This document shows positions 6,580 through 11,714 of a stretch of DNA of 11,714 nt, piece by piece. The notes beneath the pieces are model-generated. The model saw only the letters and a program-made list of their open reading frames with translations. It did not search any database and had not been told where the DNA came from. Position 1 is the first letter of the stretch, and each line of letters begins with the position of its first letter. The stretch is from Erysipelotrichaceae bacterium. GTDB taxonomy: Bacteria; Bacillota_I; Bacilli_A; Erysipelotrichales; Erysipelotrichaceae. Position numbers and translations under genes: made by a program. Location: positions 1 through 11,714 of the forward strand of contig JAFZQL010000050.1 of assembly GCA_017620435.1 (NCBI GenBank), read 5' to 3'.

Positions 6580-6602
6580 TGTAGAAGCGATGCAGTTCTA
6601 CA
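6580..6602 (+). promoter_or_regulatory. Inverted repeat at the predicted mRNA 5' end
   Basis: Seven-base arms TGTAGAA (6580-6586) and TTCTACA (6596-6602) flank a nine-base loop. The position, just after the -10 box, would place the hairpin at the extreme 5' end of the transcript, or make it an operator over the start site. No T-tract follows, so it is not an intrinsic terminator. Confidence 0.45.
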
Positions 6603-6620
6603 GACAATGAAAATAGATCA

Positions 6621-6639
6621 ATGATGTATCTGACATCGT
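6621..6639 (+). promoter_or_regulatory. Leader hairpin upstream of the CW_7 ribosome binding site
   Basis: ATGATGT (6621-6627) pairs with ACATCGT (6633-6639) through seven pairs including one T-G wobble, around a five-base loop. It ends 6 nt before a near-perfect ribosome binding site, AAAGGAGG (6646-6653), spaced 6 nt from the ATG. The hairpin leaves the binding site free, which fits a highly translated mRNA. Confidence 0.4.
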
Positions 6640-6659
6640 GAATAAAAAGGAGGATCATA

Positions 6660-7223
6660 ATGGGTTTATTAGATGTATTCAAGAAGGCTGAAAAGAAGGT
6701 CGAAGAAGTCAAGAAAGACGTCGACACATTAGCTCAGGAAGTCATGAAGGGTGAATGGGGTTCCAAAGAGGAAGACATCATCAAGAAGCTGAAAGAAGCC
6801 GGATATGAGAACTATACCGAGATCAAGGCAAAAGTTGATGTTCTGGTAAAGAAGGCTGAAGATGCCAAGAAGCAGGCCGAAGCAGCAGCCAAGGCAGCAG
6901 CAGAAGCAGCAAAGGCAAAACTGGAAGCCAACAGAAAAGCCAAGATCGAAGAACTCGCCAAGGAAGTCATCCAGGGCAAGTGGGGCAACGGTCAGGAAAG
7001 ATATGACAAGCTGACTGCAGCCGGCTACAACTATGATGAAGTTCAGGGCATGGTCAACGACATTCTCCATGGCAAGACCGGAGAAAAGAAAGATCTGGAA
7101 GCCGTCGCCAAGGAAGTCATCCAGGGCAAGTGGGGCAACGGTCAGGAAAGAAAAGACAAACTGACAGCTGCCGGTTACGACTACCACGAAGTACAGGCTC
7201 TCGTAAACAAACTCTTAGGCTAA
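6660..7223 (+). CDS. Free-standing triple CW_7 (Cpl-7-type cell-wall-binding) repeat protein
   Basis: A 187-residue protein with no catalytic domain, signal peptide or membrane segment. Residues 1-22 form a Lys/Glu-rich amphipathic helix. Three copies of the CW_7 repeat follow: a divergent one at about 23-64, then near-consensus copies at about 98-136 and 148-186, each reading AKEVIQGKWGNGQER, then DKLTAAGY and VQ..VN. CW_7 is known from the C-terminus of the pneumococcal phage Cpl-7 lysozyme, where three copies bind peptidoglycan. Copy 1 keeps the G-x-WG and AGY landmarks but has lost the GNGxxR core. An Ala/Lys-rich coil (about 65-97) links copies 1 and 2. The near-perfect ribosome binding site predicts strong expression. 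It may bind wall precursors in the cytoplasm, leave by an unseen route, or use the fold for another ligand; the sequence does not decide. Confidence 0.85.
   Translation: MGLLDVFKKAEKKVEEVKKDVDTLAQEVMKGEWGSKEEDIIKKLKEAGYENYTEIKAKVDVLVKKAEDAKKQAEAAAKAAAEAAKAKLEANRKAKIEELAKEVIQGKWGNGQERYDKLTAAGYNYDEVQGMVNDILHGKTGEKKDLEAVAKEVIQGKWGNGQERKDKLTAAGYDYHEVQALVNKLLG
6955..7001 (+). repeat. Perfect 47-nt direct repeat, copy 1 (CW_7 repeat 2)
   Basis: Identical base for base to 7105-7151, exactly 150 nt (50 codons) downstream in the same frame. It encodes the conserved half of the CW_7 repeat. Identity at every base, including third codon positions, points to recent duplication or gene conversion. Confidence 0.93.
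7105..7151 (+). repeat. Perfect 47-nt direct repeat, copy 2 (CW_7 repeat 3)
   Basis: Second copy of the element at 6955-7001. Similarity continues past the identical core into the AAGY and VQ..VN half of the repeat, but with silent and replacement differences there. Confidence 0.93.
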
Positions 7224-7232
7224 AGCCGAATG

Positions 7233-7256
7233 AAAGGCCTGGCGACAGGCCTTTTT
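7233..7256 (+). terminator. Intrinsic terminator of the CW_7 gene
   Basis: AAAGGCCT (7233-7240) pairs perfectly with AGGCCTTT (7247-7254) around a six-base loop, followed by more T residues. It begins 10 nt after the stop codon. Confidence 0.92.
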
Positions 7257-7259
7257 CTT

Positions 7260-7290
7260 TTGCCTTTTTACAGGTCATATAAGATAAAAT
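7260..7290 (+). promoter_or_regulatory. Possible promoter of the DUF2130 gene
   Basis: TTGCCT (7260-7265) and TAAAAT (7285-7290) are separated by 19 bases, longer than ideal; TATAAG at 7278 is an alternative -10. A promoter is expected here because a strong terminator precedes and the gene starts at 7313, but the exact boxes are uncertain. Confidence 0.3.
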
Positions 7291-7312
7291 AGAGGTAGCG
7301 GGGAGGTATCCT

Positions 7313-8557
7313 ATGAACGAGATCAGATGTCCGAAATGCGGTGAAGTCTTTCAGATCGATGAATCCAGTTACAAATCCATTGTGAAACAGATCAGAGACG
7401 ATCAGTTTGCGGAAGAACTGAGAAAAAGAGACCAGGAATATCAGGAGAAGCTGAAGAAGGAACTGGAACTGGAAAGGACCAGGACGGAGAGCGAGAATCA
7501 GAAAGCCTTAAGCGAGAAGCAGCAGGAGATCATCACCCTTAAAAATCAGCTTCAGAACAAGGACCAGGAAACAAGACTGCTTACCAAGGAAGCTGTCGAT
7601 GAGATAGAAGCCAGACTGCAGGAAAAAGAGAAACAGATCTCTCTTCTTCAGAGTGAACTGAAAAACAAGGATACGGAGAACGAGCTGAATGTCTCTAAAG
7701 CCCTGGAGAAAAAGAACGAAGAGATCTCACAGCTGAAAGCAGATAAAGAGGCAATGAAAGAAAGCTATCGGCAGAATCTGGCAGCAAAGGATGAACAGAT
7801 CGCCTATTATAAAGACTTCAAGGCCAGACACTCTACCAAGATGATCGGCGAGGATCTGGAACAGCACTGCAGTTACGAGTTCAACAGGGTAAGATCTCTG
7901 TTTCAAAACGCCTATTTTGAAAAAGACAACGATGCCTCCGGCGGCAGCAAAGGAGACTTCATTTTCCGGGACTACGACGAAGAGGGAACAGAAATCGTTT
8001 CCATCATGTTTGAGATGAAGAACGAAAGAGACGAGACTGCCACCAAGCACAAGAACGAAGACTTCCTGGCCAAGCTGGACAAAGACAGGAACGACAAGAA
8101 GTGCGAGTATGCCGTACTGGTATCGTTGCTGGAAATGGACAACGATCTCTACAATGAGGGCATTGTCGACATGTCCCACAAGTATCCGAAGATGTACGTC
8201 ATTAGACCGCAGAACTTCATTCCGATCATCACGATCCTCAAGAATGCGGCCATGAACTCTTTATCCTATAAGAAACAGCTCATCGTAGCACAGAACCAGG
8301 ATATGGATTACAAGAACTTTGAAAGCAACATGAACGCTTTCAAGGATGCTTTCTCCCGCAACTACGAGCTGGCTTCCCGTAAGTTCCAAGATGCCATCGA
8401 CGATATCGACAAGACGATCAAGGCATTGGAGAAAACCAAGGCCGACTTGCTTTCATCCGACAGGAATTTGCGTCTGGCCAATGACAAGGCCCAGGATCTT
8501 TCGATCAAGAAGCTGACCAGGAATGCTCCAAGCATTGCCGAGAAGTTTAAAGAGTAG
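7313..8557 (+). CDS. DUF2130 family protein, coiled coil plus PD-(D/E)XK-like nuclease core
   Basis: A 414-residue soluble protein of the DUF2130 family. It begins with IRCPKCGEVFQID, a CPxC knuckle (Cys6, Cys9) seen at the start of many members; a second Cys pair for a full zinc site is not visible nearby. Residues about 28-170 are one long charged coiled coil. The conserved core (about 175-310) has Glu180 or Glu183 in GEDLE, Asp215 in SKGDFIF and Glu234-x-Lys236 in FEMKNE. That is the Glu...Asp...ExK order of PD-(D/E)XK nucleases, a superfamily to which DUF2130 has been linked. A second helical region (340-385) ends the protein. DNA binding or cleavage is plausible, but I know of no established role. 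It has a good GGAGGT site 5 nt before the ATG and stands alone between two terminators. Confidence 0.85.
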   Translation: MNEIRCPKCGEVFQIDESSYKSIVKQIRDDQFAEELRKRDQEYQEKLKKELELERTRTESENQKALSEKQQEIITLKNQLQNKDQETRLLTKEAVDEIEARLQEKEKQISLLQSELKNKDTENELNVSKALEKKNEEISQLKADKEAMKESYRQNLAAKDEQIAYYKDFKARHSTKMIGEDLEQHCSYEFNRVRSLFQNAYFEKDNDASGGSKGDFIFRDYDEEGTEIVSIMFEMKNERDETATKHKNEDFLAKLDKDRNDKKCEYAVLVSLLEMDNDLYNEGIVDMSHKYPKMYVIRPQNFIPIITILKNAAMNSLSYKKQLIVAQNQDMDYKNFESNMNAFKDAFSRNYELASRKFQDAIDDIDKTIKALEKTKADLLSSDRNLRLANDKAQDLSIKKLTRNAPSIAEKFKE

Positions 8558-8583
8558 GACTTGTACAGTTCATTGTCAAAAAC

Positions 8584-8609
8584 AAGAAGCCGATGAACGG
8601 CTTCTTTTT
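8584..8609 (+). terminator. Intrinsic terminator of the DUF2130 gene
   Basis: AAGAAGCCG (8584-8592) pairs perfectly with CGGCTTCTT (8598-8606), with a five-base loop and further T residues. It is a strong canonical terminator. Confidence 0.92.
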
Positions 8610-8658
8610 AAATGTAAGCGTTCCCTTTTGCATCTTATGAAACATAATCGTCTATTGG

Positions 8659-8667
8659 TGTTATAAT
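8659..8667 (+). promoter_or_regulatory. Extended -10 promoter of the MATE gene, 11 nt before its ATG
   Basis: TGTTATAAT is a perfect extended -10 (TGn plus TATAAT at 8662-8667). The -35 position holds only GAAACA (8639-8644). Transcription should start at about 8674, only some 5 nt before the start codon, so the mRNA would be leaderless or nearly so. Confidence 0.75.
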
Positions 8668-8678
8668 CGTTCCTGACT

Positions 8679-10049
8679 ATGAGAAGAAAAAGACCTGTAG
8701 ACATGTTAAGGGGGAACCTCTTTATCAATATCATGCGCTTTGTGGTACCTTTGATCATATCCGGTATCCTGCAGCTTCTTTTCAACGCCATCGACATGAT
8801 CGTCGTCGGCAAGTTTTCCGGCAGCACTTCCATGGCAGCTGTCAGTTCTACAGGTTCCCTGATCAATCTCATCACCAACCTGTTTATCGGTCTGTCCGTA
8901 GGAAGCAGTGTTTGTATTGCCAGAAGAATAGGAAAAGGAAACGCGGAAGAAGTATCCAAGGCGGTCCAGACTTCCATCAGTATCGCTTTCATCAGCGGCA
9001 TCATCCTGACGGTGTTCGGCATCGCTTTCAGCAGGAAACTGCTGGTGCTGATGAAATCGCCGGAAGATGTCATTGATCTGAGTACGCTGTATCTGCGTAT
9101 CTATTTTACCGGTATGAGCGCGACAATGGTCTATAACTTTGCCAGCGCGGTTTTACGGGCCAAGGGAGACACGAAGAGACCTCTGATCTCCCTGAGTATT
9201 GCCGGTGTATTAAATGCCCTGCTGAACCTTTTCTTTGTTGTAGCAGCGAAGATGGATGTTGCCGGCGTCGCTCTGGCAAGCTCTATTTCATCCTATGTAT
9301 CAGCCATACTGGTTCTGATCGTACTGGTCAGCGATCCGGGTATGACGCAGCTGGATATCAGACATCTCTATATCGATAAAGAAGCACTGAAAGACATTGC
9401 CATTGTAGGTGTTCCGGCAGGAATACAGGGCACTGTCTTCTCCCTAAGCAACGTAGCGATCCAGTCTTCGGTCAACAGTTTCGGCGGAACCATCATGGCA
9501 GGAAACGGTGCCGCAAGTTCGATCGAGGGATTCGTATACAATGCCATGAATGCCTTCTATCAGACCTGTCTGACCTTTACCAGTCAGAATGTCGGAGCGG
9601 GACAGCTGAAACGGTCGGGAAAGATCCTGTCCGTCTGTACTTTTCTGGTGATCGCTACGGGATTTCTGCTGGGCTACGGCGTTTATCAAAACGGCGAATA
9701 TTTCTTAAGGATCTATTCAGACGATCCGGAGGTGATAGCGGCCGGAATGATACGTCTGTATTATGTCTGCAGGATCTATTACCTGTGCGGCATCATGGAT
9801 GTCTTTGTGGGTTCTTTACGAGGAATGGGTTCTTCGATCCTGCCGATGGTGGTATCTCTGCTGGGAGCCTGCGTCTTCAGACTGGTGTGGATCGCAAGCT
9901 ACTTTCAGGTCCATCACGATATCCGGAGTCTTTACATCTCTTATCCCTACAGCTGGATCCTGACAGCTTCCGTTCATTTCCTGACGATCCTGTTTGTCTA
10001 TCTGAAACTAAGAAGAAAAGAGAAAAAGAGCGGACAGTTCATCGGATGA
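8679..10049 (+). CDS. MATE family multidrug/metabolite efflux transporter
   Basis: A 456-residue integral membrane protein, the usual MATE length, with about twelve hydrophobic segments in two similar halves. MATE proteins export cationic drugs or metabolites using Na+ or H+ gradients. Family marks include DMLRGNLFINIMRF (8-21), FNAIDMIVVGKF (35-46) with Asp39 in TM1, VLRAKGDTKRPL (158-169) ending TM4, and a GSLRGMGSSILPMV segment in the second half. Substrate cannot be predicted. The ATG at 8679 fits the typical family N-terminus, and an in-frame TAA at 8664 lies inside the -10 box, so no upstream ATG, GTG or TTG start is possible. No Shine-Dalgarno sequence precedes it; GTTCCTGACT occupies the site. 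With the adjacent promoter this indicates leaderless translation. The end of the reading frame is rich in Lys/Arg and a bidirectional terminator follows. Confidence 0.92.
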   Translation: MRRKRPVDMLRGNLFINIMRFVVPLIISGILQLLFNAIDMIVVGKFSGSTSMAAVSSTGSLINLITNLFIGLSVGSSVCIARRIGKGNAEEVSKAVQTSISIAFISGIILTVFGIAFSRKLLVLMKSPEDVIDLSTLYLRIYFTGMSATMVYNFASAVLRAKGDTKRPLISLSIAGVLNALLNLFFVVAAKMDVAGVALASSISSYVSAILVLIVLVSDPGMTQLDIRHLYIDKEALKDIAIVGVPAGIQGTVFSLSNVAIQSSVNSFGGTIMAGNGAASSIEGFVYNAMNAFYQTCLTFTSQNVGAGQLKRSGKILSVCTFLVIATGFLLGYGVYQNGEYFLRIYSDDPEVIAAGMIRLYYVCRIYYLCGIMDVFVGSLRGMGSSILPMVVSLLGACVFRLVWIASYFQVHHDIRSLYISYPYSWILTASVHFLTILFVYLKLRRKEKKSGQFIG

Positions 10050-10072
10050 TATAAAAGATAGAACAGTAACAA

Positions 10073-10094
10073 AAAAGAGCCGTACGGCTCTTTT
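10073..10094. terminator. Bidirectional terminator between the MATE gene and the tRNA pair
   Basis: A perfect 22-base palindrome made of AAAAGAGCCGT and its complement, with A residues before and T residues after it. Folded, it gives a nine-pair stem with a GTAC loop. It can end the MATE transcript from the left and the tRNA-Ile/Ala transcript from the right. Confidence 0.9.
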
Positions 10095-10110
10095 GCATTG
10101 ATCACTTTTC

Positions 10111-10186
10111 TGGTGGAGAATAGGGGATTCGAACCCCTGACCCCCTGCTTGCAAAGCAGGTGCTCTCCCAACTGAGCTAATTCCCC
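10111..10186 (-). tRNA. tRNA-Ala (anticodon TGC)
   Basis: Read on the - strand it is a full 76-nt cloverleaf with encoded CCA. The acceptor GGGGAAT pairs with ATTCTCC, and the third pair is G3:U70, as expected for alanine. The anticodon stem and loop is CCTGC-TTTGCAA-GCAGG with anticodon TGC (10151-10153 on the + strand). It is the downstream member of a two-tRNA unit, one base after tRNA-Ile. Confidence 0.96.
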
Positions 10187-10187
10187 A

Positions 10188-10264
10188 TGGTGGGCCTGAT
10201 AAGACTTGAACTTGCGACCTCGCCCTTATCAGGGGCGCGCTCTAACCACCTGAGCTACAGGCCC
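10188..10264 (-). tRNA. tRNA-Ile (anticodon GAT)
   Basis: Read on the - strand it is a 77-nt cloverleaf with encoded CCA. The acceptor is GGGCCTG with CAGGCCC. The anticodon stem and loop is CGCCC-CTGATAA-GGGCG with anticodon GAT (10228-10230 on the + strand). It is transcribed first, with tRNA-Ala(TGC) one base downstream. This Ile-Ala pair and order is what normally sits in the 16S-23S spacer of rRNA operons, but no rRNA gene is present here. Confidence 0.95.
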
Positions 10265-10289
10265 GTATCAGTAATCAATGTGCTTTATT

Positions 10290-10318
10290 ATTCTACTAAA
10301 AAGTCCATTCTCTGTCAA
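10290..10318 (-). promoter_or_regulatory. Consensus promoter of the tRNA-Ile/tRNA-Ala unit
   Basis: On the - strand, a perfect TTGACA (10313-10318) is followed after 17 bases by TAGAAT (10290-10295). Transcription would start near 10283, about 19 nt before tRNA-Ile. It is among the strongest-looking promoters in the window, as expected for stable RNA. Confidence 0.88.
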
Positions 10319-10337
10319 TTGCCTTACGGAATATTTC

Positions 10338-10366
10338 TTGTAAAAGCCATATGATGAGTGTATATT
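10338..10366 (+). promoter_or_regulatory. Promoter of the secreted-protein gene, divergent from the tRNA promoter
   Basis: TTGTAA (10338-10343), a 17-base spacer and TATATT (10361-10366), preceded by TG. The start would be near 10373, about 10 nt before the ATG. Its -35 lies 19 bases from the -35 of the divergent tRNA promoter. Confidence 0.65.
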
Positions 10367-10382
10367 AGGAATTACCTGAGAT

Positions 10383-11051
10383 ATGAAGAAATTACTGACG
10401 CTTATCACTGTAATCATCACCATGCTGCTGGCAAGCGGTTTTACTTTTTCGATATACGAAGATCCTGAAGAAAAAACGTTCTCCCTGGATGATCTATACG
10501 ACTACCAGAAAGAGTATAAAACGGAAGAACTGAGCGTCTGTTCCCTGAATACCGCCAAGACCTACATGGATTACCGCATGACTACCGTAGTGTCTTCCAG
10601 ACAGTATCAGTTCATTCACAACTACTGTACCGTAGACCGGAGGACAGGTTTCCTGTATGACGAAGAAGGATTCATTGCCGTGGCTCTGGGATCTTTCTAC
10701 GGCGAGATCGGAGACCGTTACTACTTTACACTGGAGACCGGTATCGTTCTTCCTTTGGTCAAGGCAGAAGAGAAGGCCGATGAAGATACCAACAGCAGTG
10801 GCTGCTACCACGTAGAAGATGGAAGCGTCGTTGAGTTCGTCATCGATTCCGATTATGCCCGCAGCTACTTCTCGACCTATTCCAACGGTCTTGTCCTTGA
10901 CGGCAACTACAACAACTATTCTCTGTTCAGAGGCAGTATCGTCAAGGTAGAAAAAGTGCTGGATGAAAAACGGGATGATATCGTAAGCTATCAGATCGAT
11001 ACCGATCCGCCGAAACAGATTGATATCTTCCAGTATGCATCGGGATACTAA
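10383..11051 (+). CDS. Secreted or membrane-anchored protein of unknown function
   Basis: A 222-residue protein I do not recognise as a named family. Residues 1-23 (MKK, then a hydrophobic stretch LLTLITVIITMLLASGF) form a signal peptide or N-terminal anchor; there is no lipobox cysteine. The exported part is acidic and rich in Tyr and Asp. From about residue 96 it shows a beta-rich pattern: FIAVALGSFYGEIGDRYYF, then LETGIVLPL, KADEDTNSSGCYH, GSVVEFVIDSDY, and FRGSIVKVEKV. From memory, similar ALGS-Y/IG-Y/KAD-T/VVEFIVD layouts occur in other Firmicute exported proteins, so this may be a recurring extracellular domain; I cannot name it. Cysteines are at 53, 82 and 141. The ribosome binding site is weak (an AGGA at 10367 is 12 nt away and probably precedes the transcript start). 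It is a single-gene unit, closed by its own terminator. Confidence 0.72.
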   Translation: MKKLLTLITVIITMLLASGFTFSIYEDPEEKTFSLDDLYDYQKEYKTEELSVCSLNTAKTYMDYRMTTVVSSRQYQFIHNYCTVDRRTGFLYDEEGFIAVALGSFYGEIGDRYYFTLETGIVLPLVKAEEKADEDTNSSGCYHVEDGSVVEFVIDSDYARSYFSTYSNGLVLDGNYNNYSLFRGSIVKVEKVLDEKRDDIVSYQIDTDPPKQIDIFQYASGY

Positions 11052-11069
11052 GGTCGAAAGACCTTTTTT
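11050..11069 (+). terminator. Intrinsic terminator overlapping a stop codon, GAAA tetraloop
   Basis: AAGGTC (11050-11055), loop GAAA and GACCTT (11060-11065) are followed by four more T residues. The two A bases of the TAA stop are the first bases of the stem. GAAA is a stable GNRA tetraloop. Confidence 0.88.
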
Positions 11070-11090
11070 CTTTGAATCAGGAAGATAGCG

Positions 11091-11096
11091 TATAAT
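11091..11096 (+). promoter_or_regulatory. -10 box of the GNAT-miaA unit, 6 nt before the ATG
   Basis: A perfect TATAAT ends six bases before the start codon, so the predicted transcription start falls on or next to the A of the ATG (11103). The -35 position (11068-11073, TTCTTT) is poor. Together with the missing Shine-Dalgarno sequence this suggests a leaderless mRNA. Confidence 0.6.
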
Positions 11097-11102
11097 GAGA
11101 AT

Positions 11103-11591
11103 ATGTTAGAGGTAAGAAAGACGGCCATTGAAGATCTGAATGAAGTAGAGAAGATTTTTATCCATGCCCGGAAACAGATGGCCATCAATGGCAATCCTAC
11201 CCAATGGGGAGATGACCGTCCATCCATGGAACTGGTAAAGAAAGATATTGCCGAAGGGAATTCCTATGTCATATTGAATGACGGAAAGATCACAGCTACT
11301 TTTGCGTATATTATTGGAACGGAACCGACTTATCTTGAGATAGATGGAGCCTGGCTGAACGATGAACCTTACGGTACGATACACCGTATCGCTTCATTGA
11401 ATGAAGTAAAAGGGATCTTCGACTGTGTGATCGAATATGTTTCCGGATACGGTGCGGATATCCGTATCGATACGCACAGAGATAATAAAACCATGCTGCA
11501 TCTGATCGAGAAGAACGGTTTTTTCAGGTGCGGGATCATCATCGTCGATGACGGGACGGAAAGGATCGCTTTCCAGAAGAGGGTCAACTGA
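11103..11591 (+). CDS. GNAT family N-acetyltransferase
   Basis: A 162-residue single-domain GNAT protein, the normal size. The N-terminal strand and helix (LEVRKTAIEDLNEVEKIF, 2-19) are typical. They are followed by NPTQWGDDRPS (31-41), a central strand pair around YVILNDGKITATFAYI (55-70), and YGTIHRIAS (90-98), where motif A (acetyl-CoA pyrophosphate binding) belongs. The end has IRIDTHRDNKTMLHLIEKNGF (120-140), the usual 'N..m..l.ek.GF' region, and a final strand ending FQK. The classic Q/RxxGxG/A loop is not obvious after HRIAS, so the acetyl-CoA site looks atypical. The substrate is unknown. There is no ribosome binding site and the -10 box ends 6 nt before the ATG. miaA starts one base after the TGA, so the two are translated from one message. 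Confidence 0.82.
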   Translation: MLEVRKTAIEDLNEVEKIFIHARKQMAINGNPTQWGDDRPSMELVKKDIAEGNSYVILNDGKITATFAYIIGTEPTYLEIDGAWLNDEPYGTIHRIASLNEVKGIFDCVIEYVSGYGADIRIDTHRDNKTMLHLIEKNGFFRCGIIIVDDGTERIAFQKRVN

Positions 11592-11592
11592 C

Positions 11593-11714
11593 ATGCAGAA
11601 AGTGTTGGTGATTATAGGCCCGACAGCCGTAGGCAAGACAACGTTTGGCATCGAATGTGCCAAAGCTTTTGACGGCGAGATCATTTCCGGCGATTCGATA
11701 CAGATCTACAAAGG
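11593..11714 (+). CDS. miaA: tRNA dimethylallyltransferase MiaA (N-terminal part, cut by window end)
   Basis: The first 40 codons are visible. VLVIIGPTAVGKTTFGIECA begins with the central strand and the Walker A loop GPTAVGKT (9-16). EIISGDSIQIYK (29-40) is the MiaA signature following it; other members usually read EIISADSMQVYKG, and Asp34 is the catalytic aspartate position. MiaA puts a dimethylallyl group on A37 of tRNAs that read codons starting with U, the first step towards ms2i6A. AAGAGGG (11577-11583), inside the end of the GNAT gene, is a plausible ribosome binding site 9 nt upstream. The gene continues beyond the window, so the remaining domains cannot be checked. Confidence 0.93.
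   Translation, partial: MQKVLVIIGPTAVGKTTFGIECAKAFDGEIISGDSIQIYK

Noticed and set aside
6873..6940. GCA/AAG-rich run in the CW_7 gene as a microsatellite or CRISPR-like repeat
   Set aside because: It encodes an in-frame Ala/Lys/Glu helix with mixed codons and no regular unit or spacers.
1..11714. Mobile element, prophage or CRISPR array
   Set aside because: No transposase, integrase, phage structural gene, terminal inverted repeat, or regularly spaced repeat was seen; the CW_7 modules alone are not evidence for a prophage here.

Overview
The window reads as an ordinary chromosomal stretch of a Firmicute with medium GC content. It has compact intrinsic terminators, AGGAGG-type ribosome binding sites and TATAAT promoters. 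Gene content (N5-(carboxyethyl)ornithine synthase, DUF2130, MATE and CDF transporters, CCA-encoded tRNAs) fits a gut or oral member of the Erysipelotrichia or a relative. That placement is an impression from sequence style, not a computed one. No insertion sequence, phage, CRISPR array or integrase was seen. All protein genes lie on the + strand; only a tRNA-Ile/tRNA-Ala pair lies on the - strand.

Layout: (1) 1-69, the tail of a probable GNAT acetyltransferase and its terminator. (2) 170-2895, a tight three-gene operon of two different alpha/beta-hydrolases followed by an ATP-grasp ligase, closed by a terminator. (3) 3044-4045, an N5-(carboxyethyl)ornithine synthase with its own promoter and terminator. 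(4) 4091-4166, tRNA-Ala(CGC). (5) 4257-6545, a two-gene operon of a tandem flavodoxin-fold protein with an iron-sulfur-type cysteine motif and a cation diffusion facilitator. (6) 6660-7223, a small protein made of three CW_7 repeats and an Ala/Lys-rich coil, with no signal peptide and no enzyme domain. (7) 7313-8557, a DUF2130 protein with a long coiled coil and a nuclease-like core. (8) 8679-10049, a MATE exporter that appears to be translated from a leaderless mRNA. (9) 10111-10264 (-), tRNA-Ile(GAT) and tRNA-Ala(TGC), convergent with the MATE gene and sharing a bidirectional terminator with it. (10) 10383-11051, an unrecognised secreted or membrane-anchored protein. (11) 11103-11714, a GNAT acetyltransferase followed after 1 nt by the start of miaA; this unit also appears leaderless.

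The parts most likely to hold undescribed biology are the hydrolase-hydrolase-ATP-grasp operon beside the carboxyethylornithine synthase, and the free-standing CW_7 protein. The first suggests synthesis and breakdown of an amino-acid-derived small molecule. The second has cell-wall-binding modules but no visible route out of the cell. The flavoprotein/CDF operon is a further uncharacterised pairing. These functional links are inferences from gene order and family knowledge.
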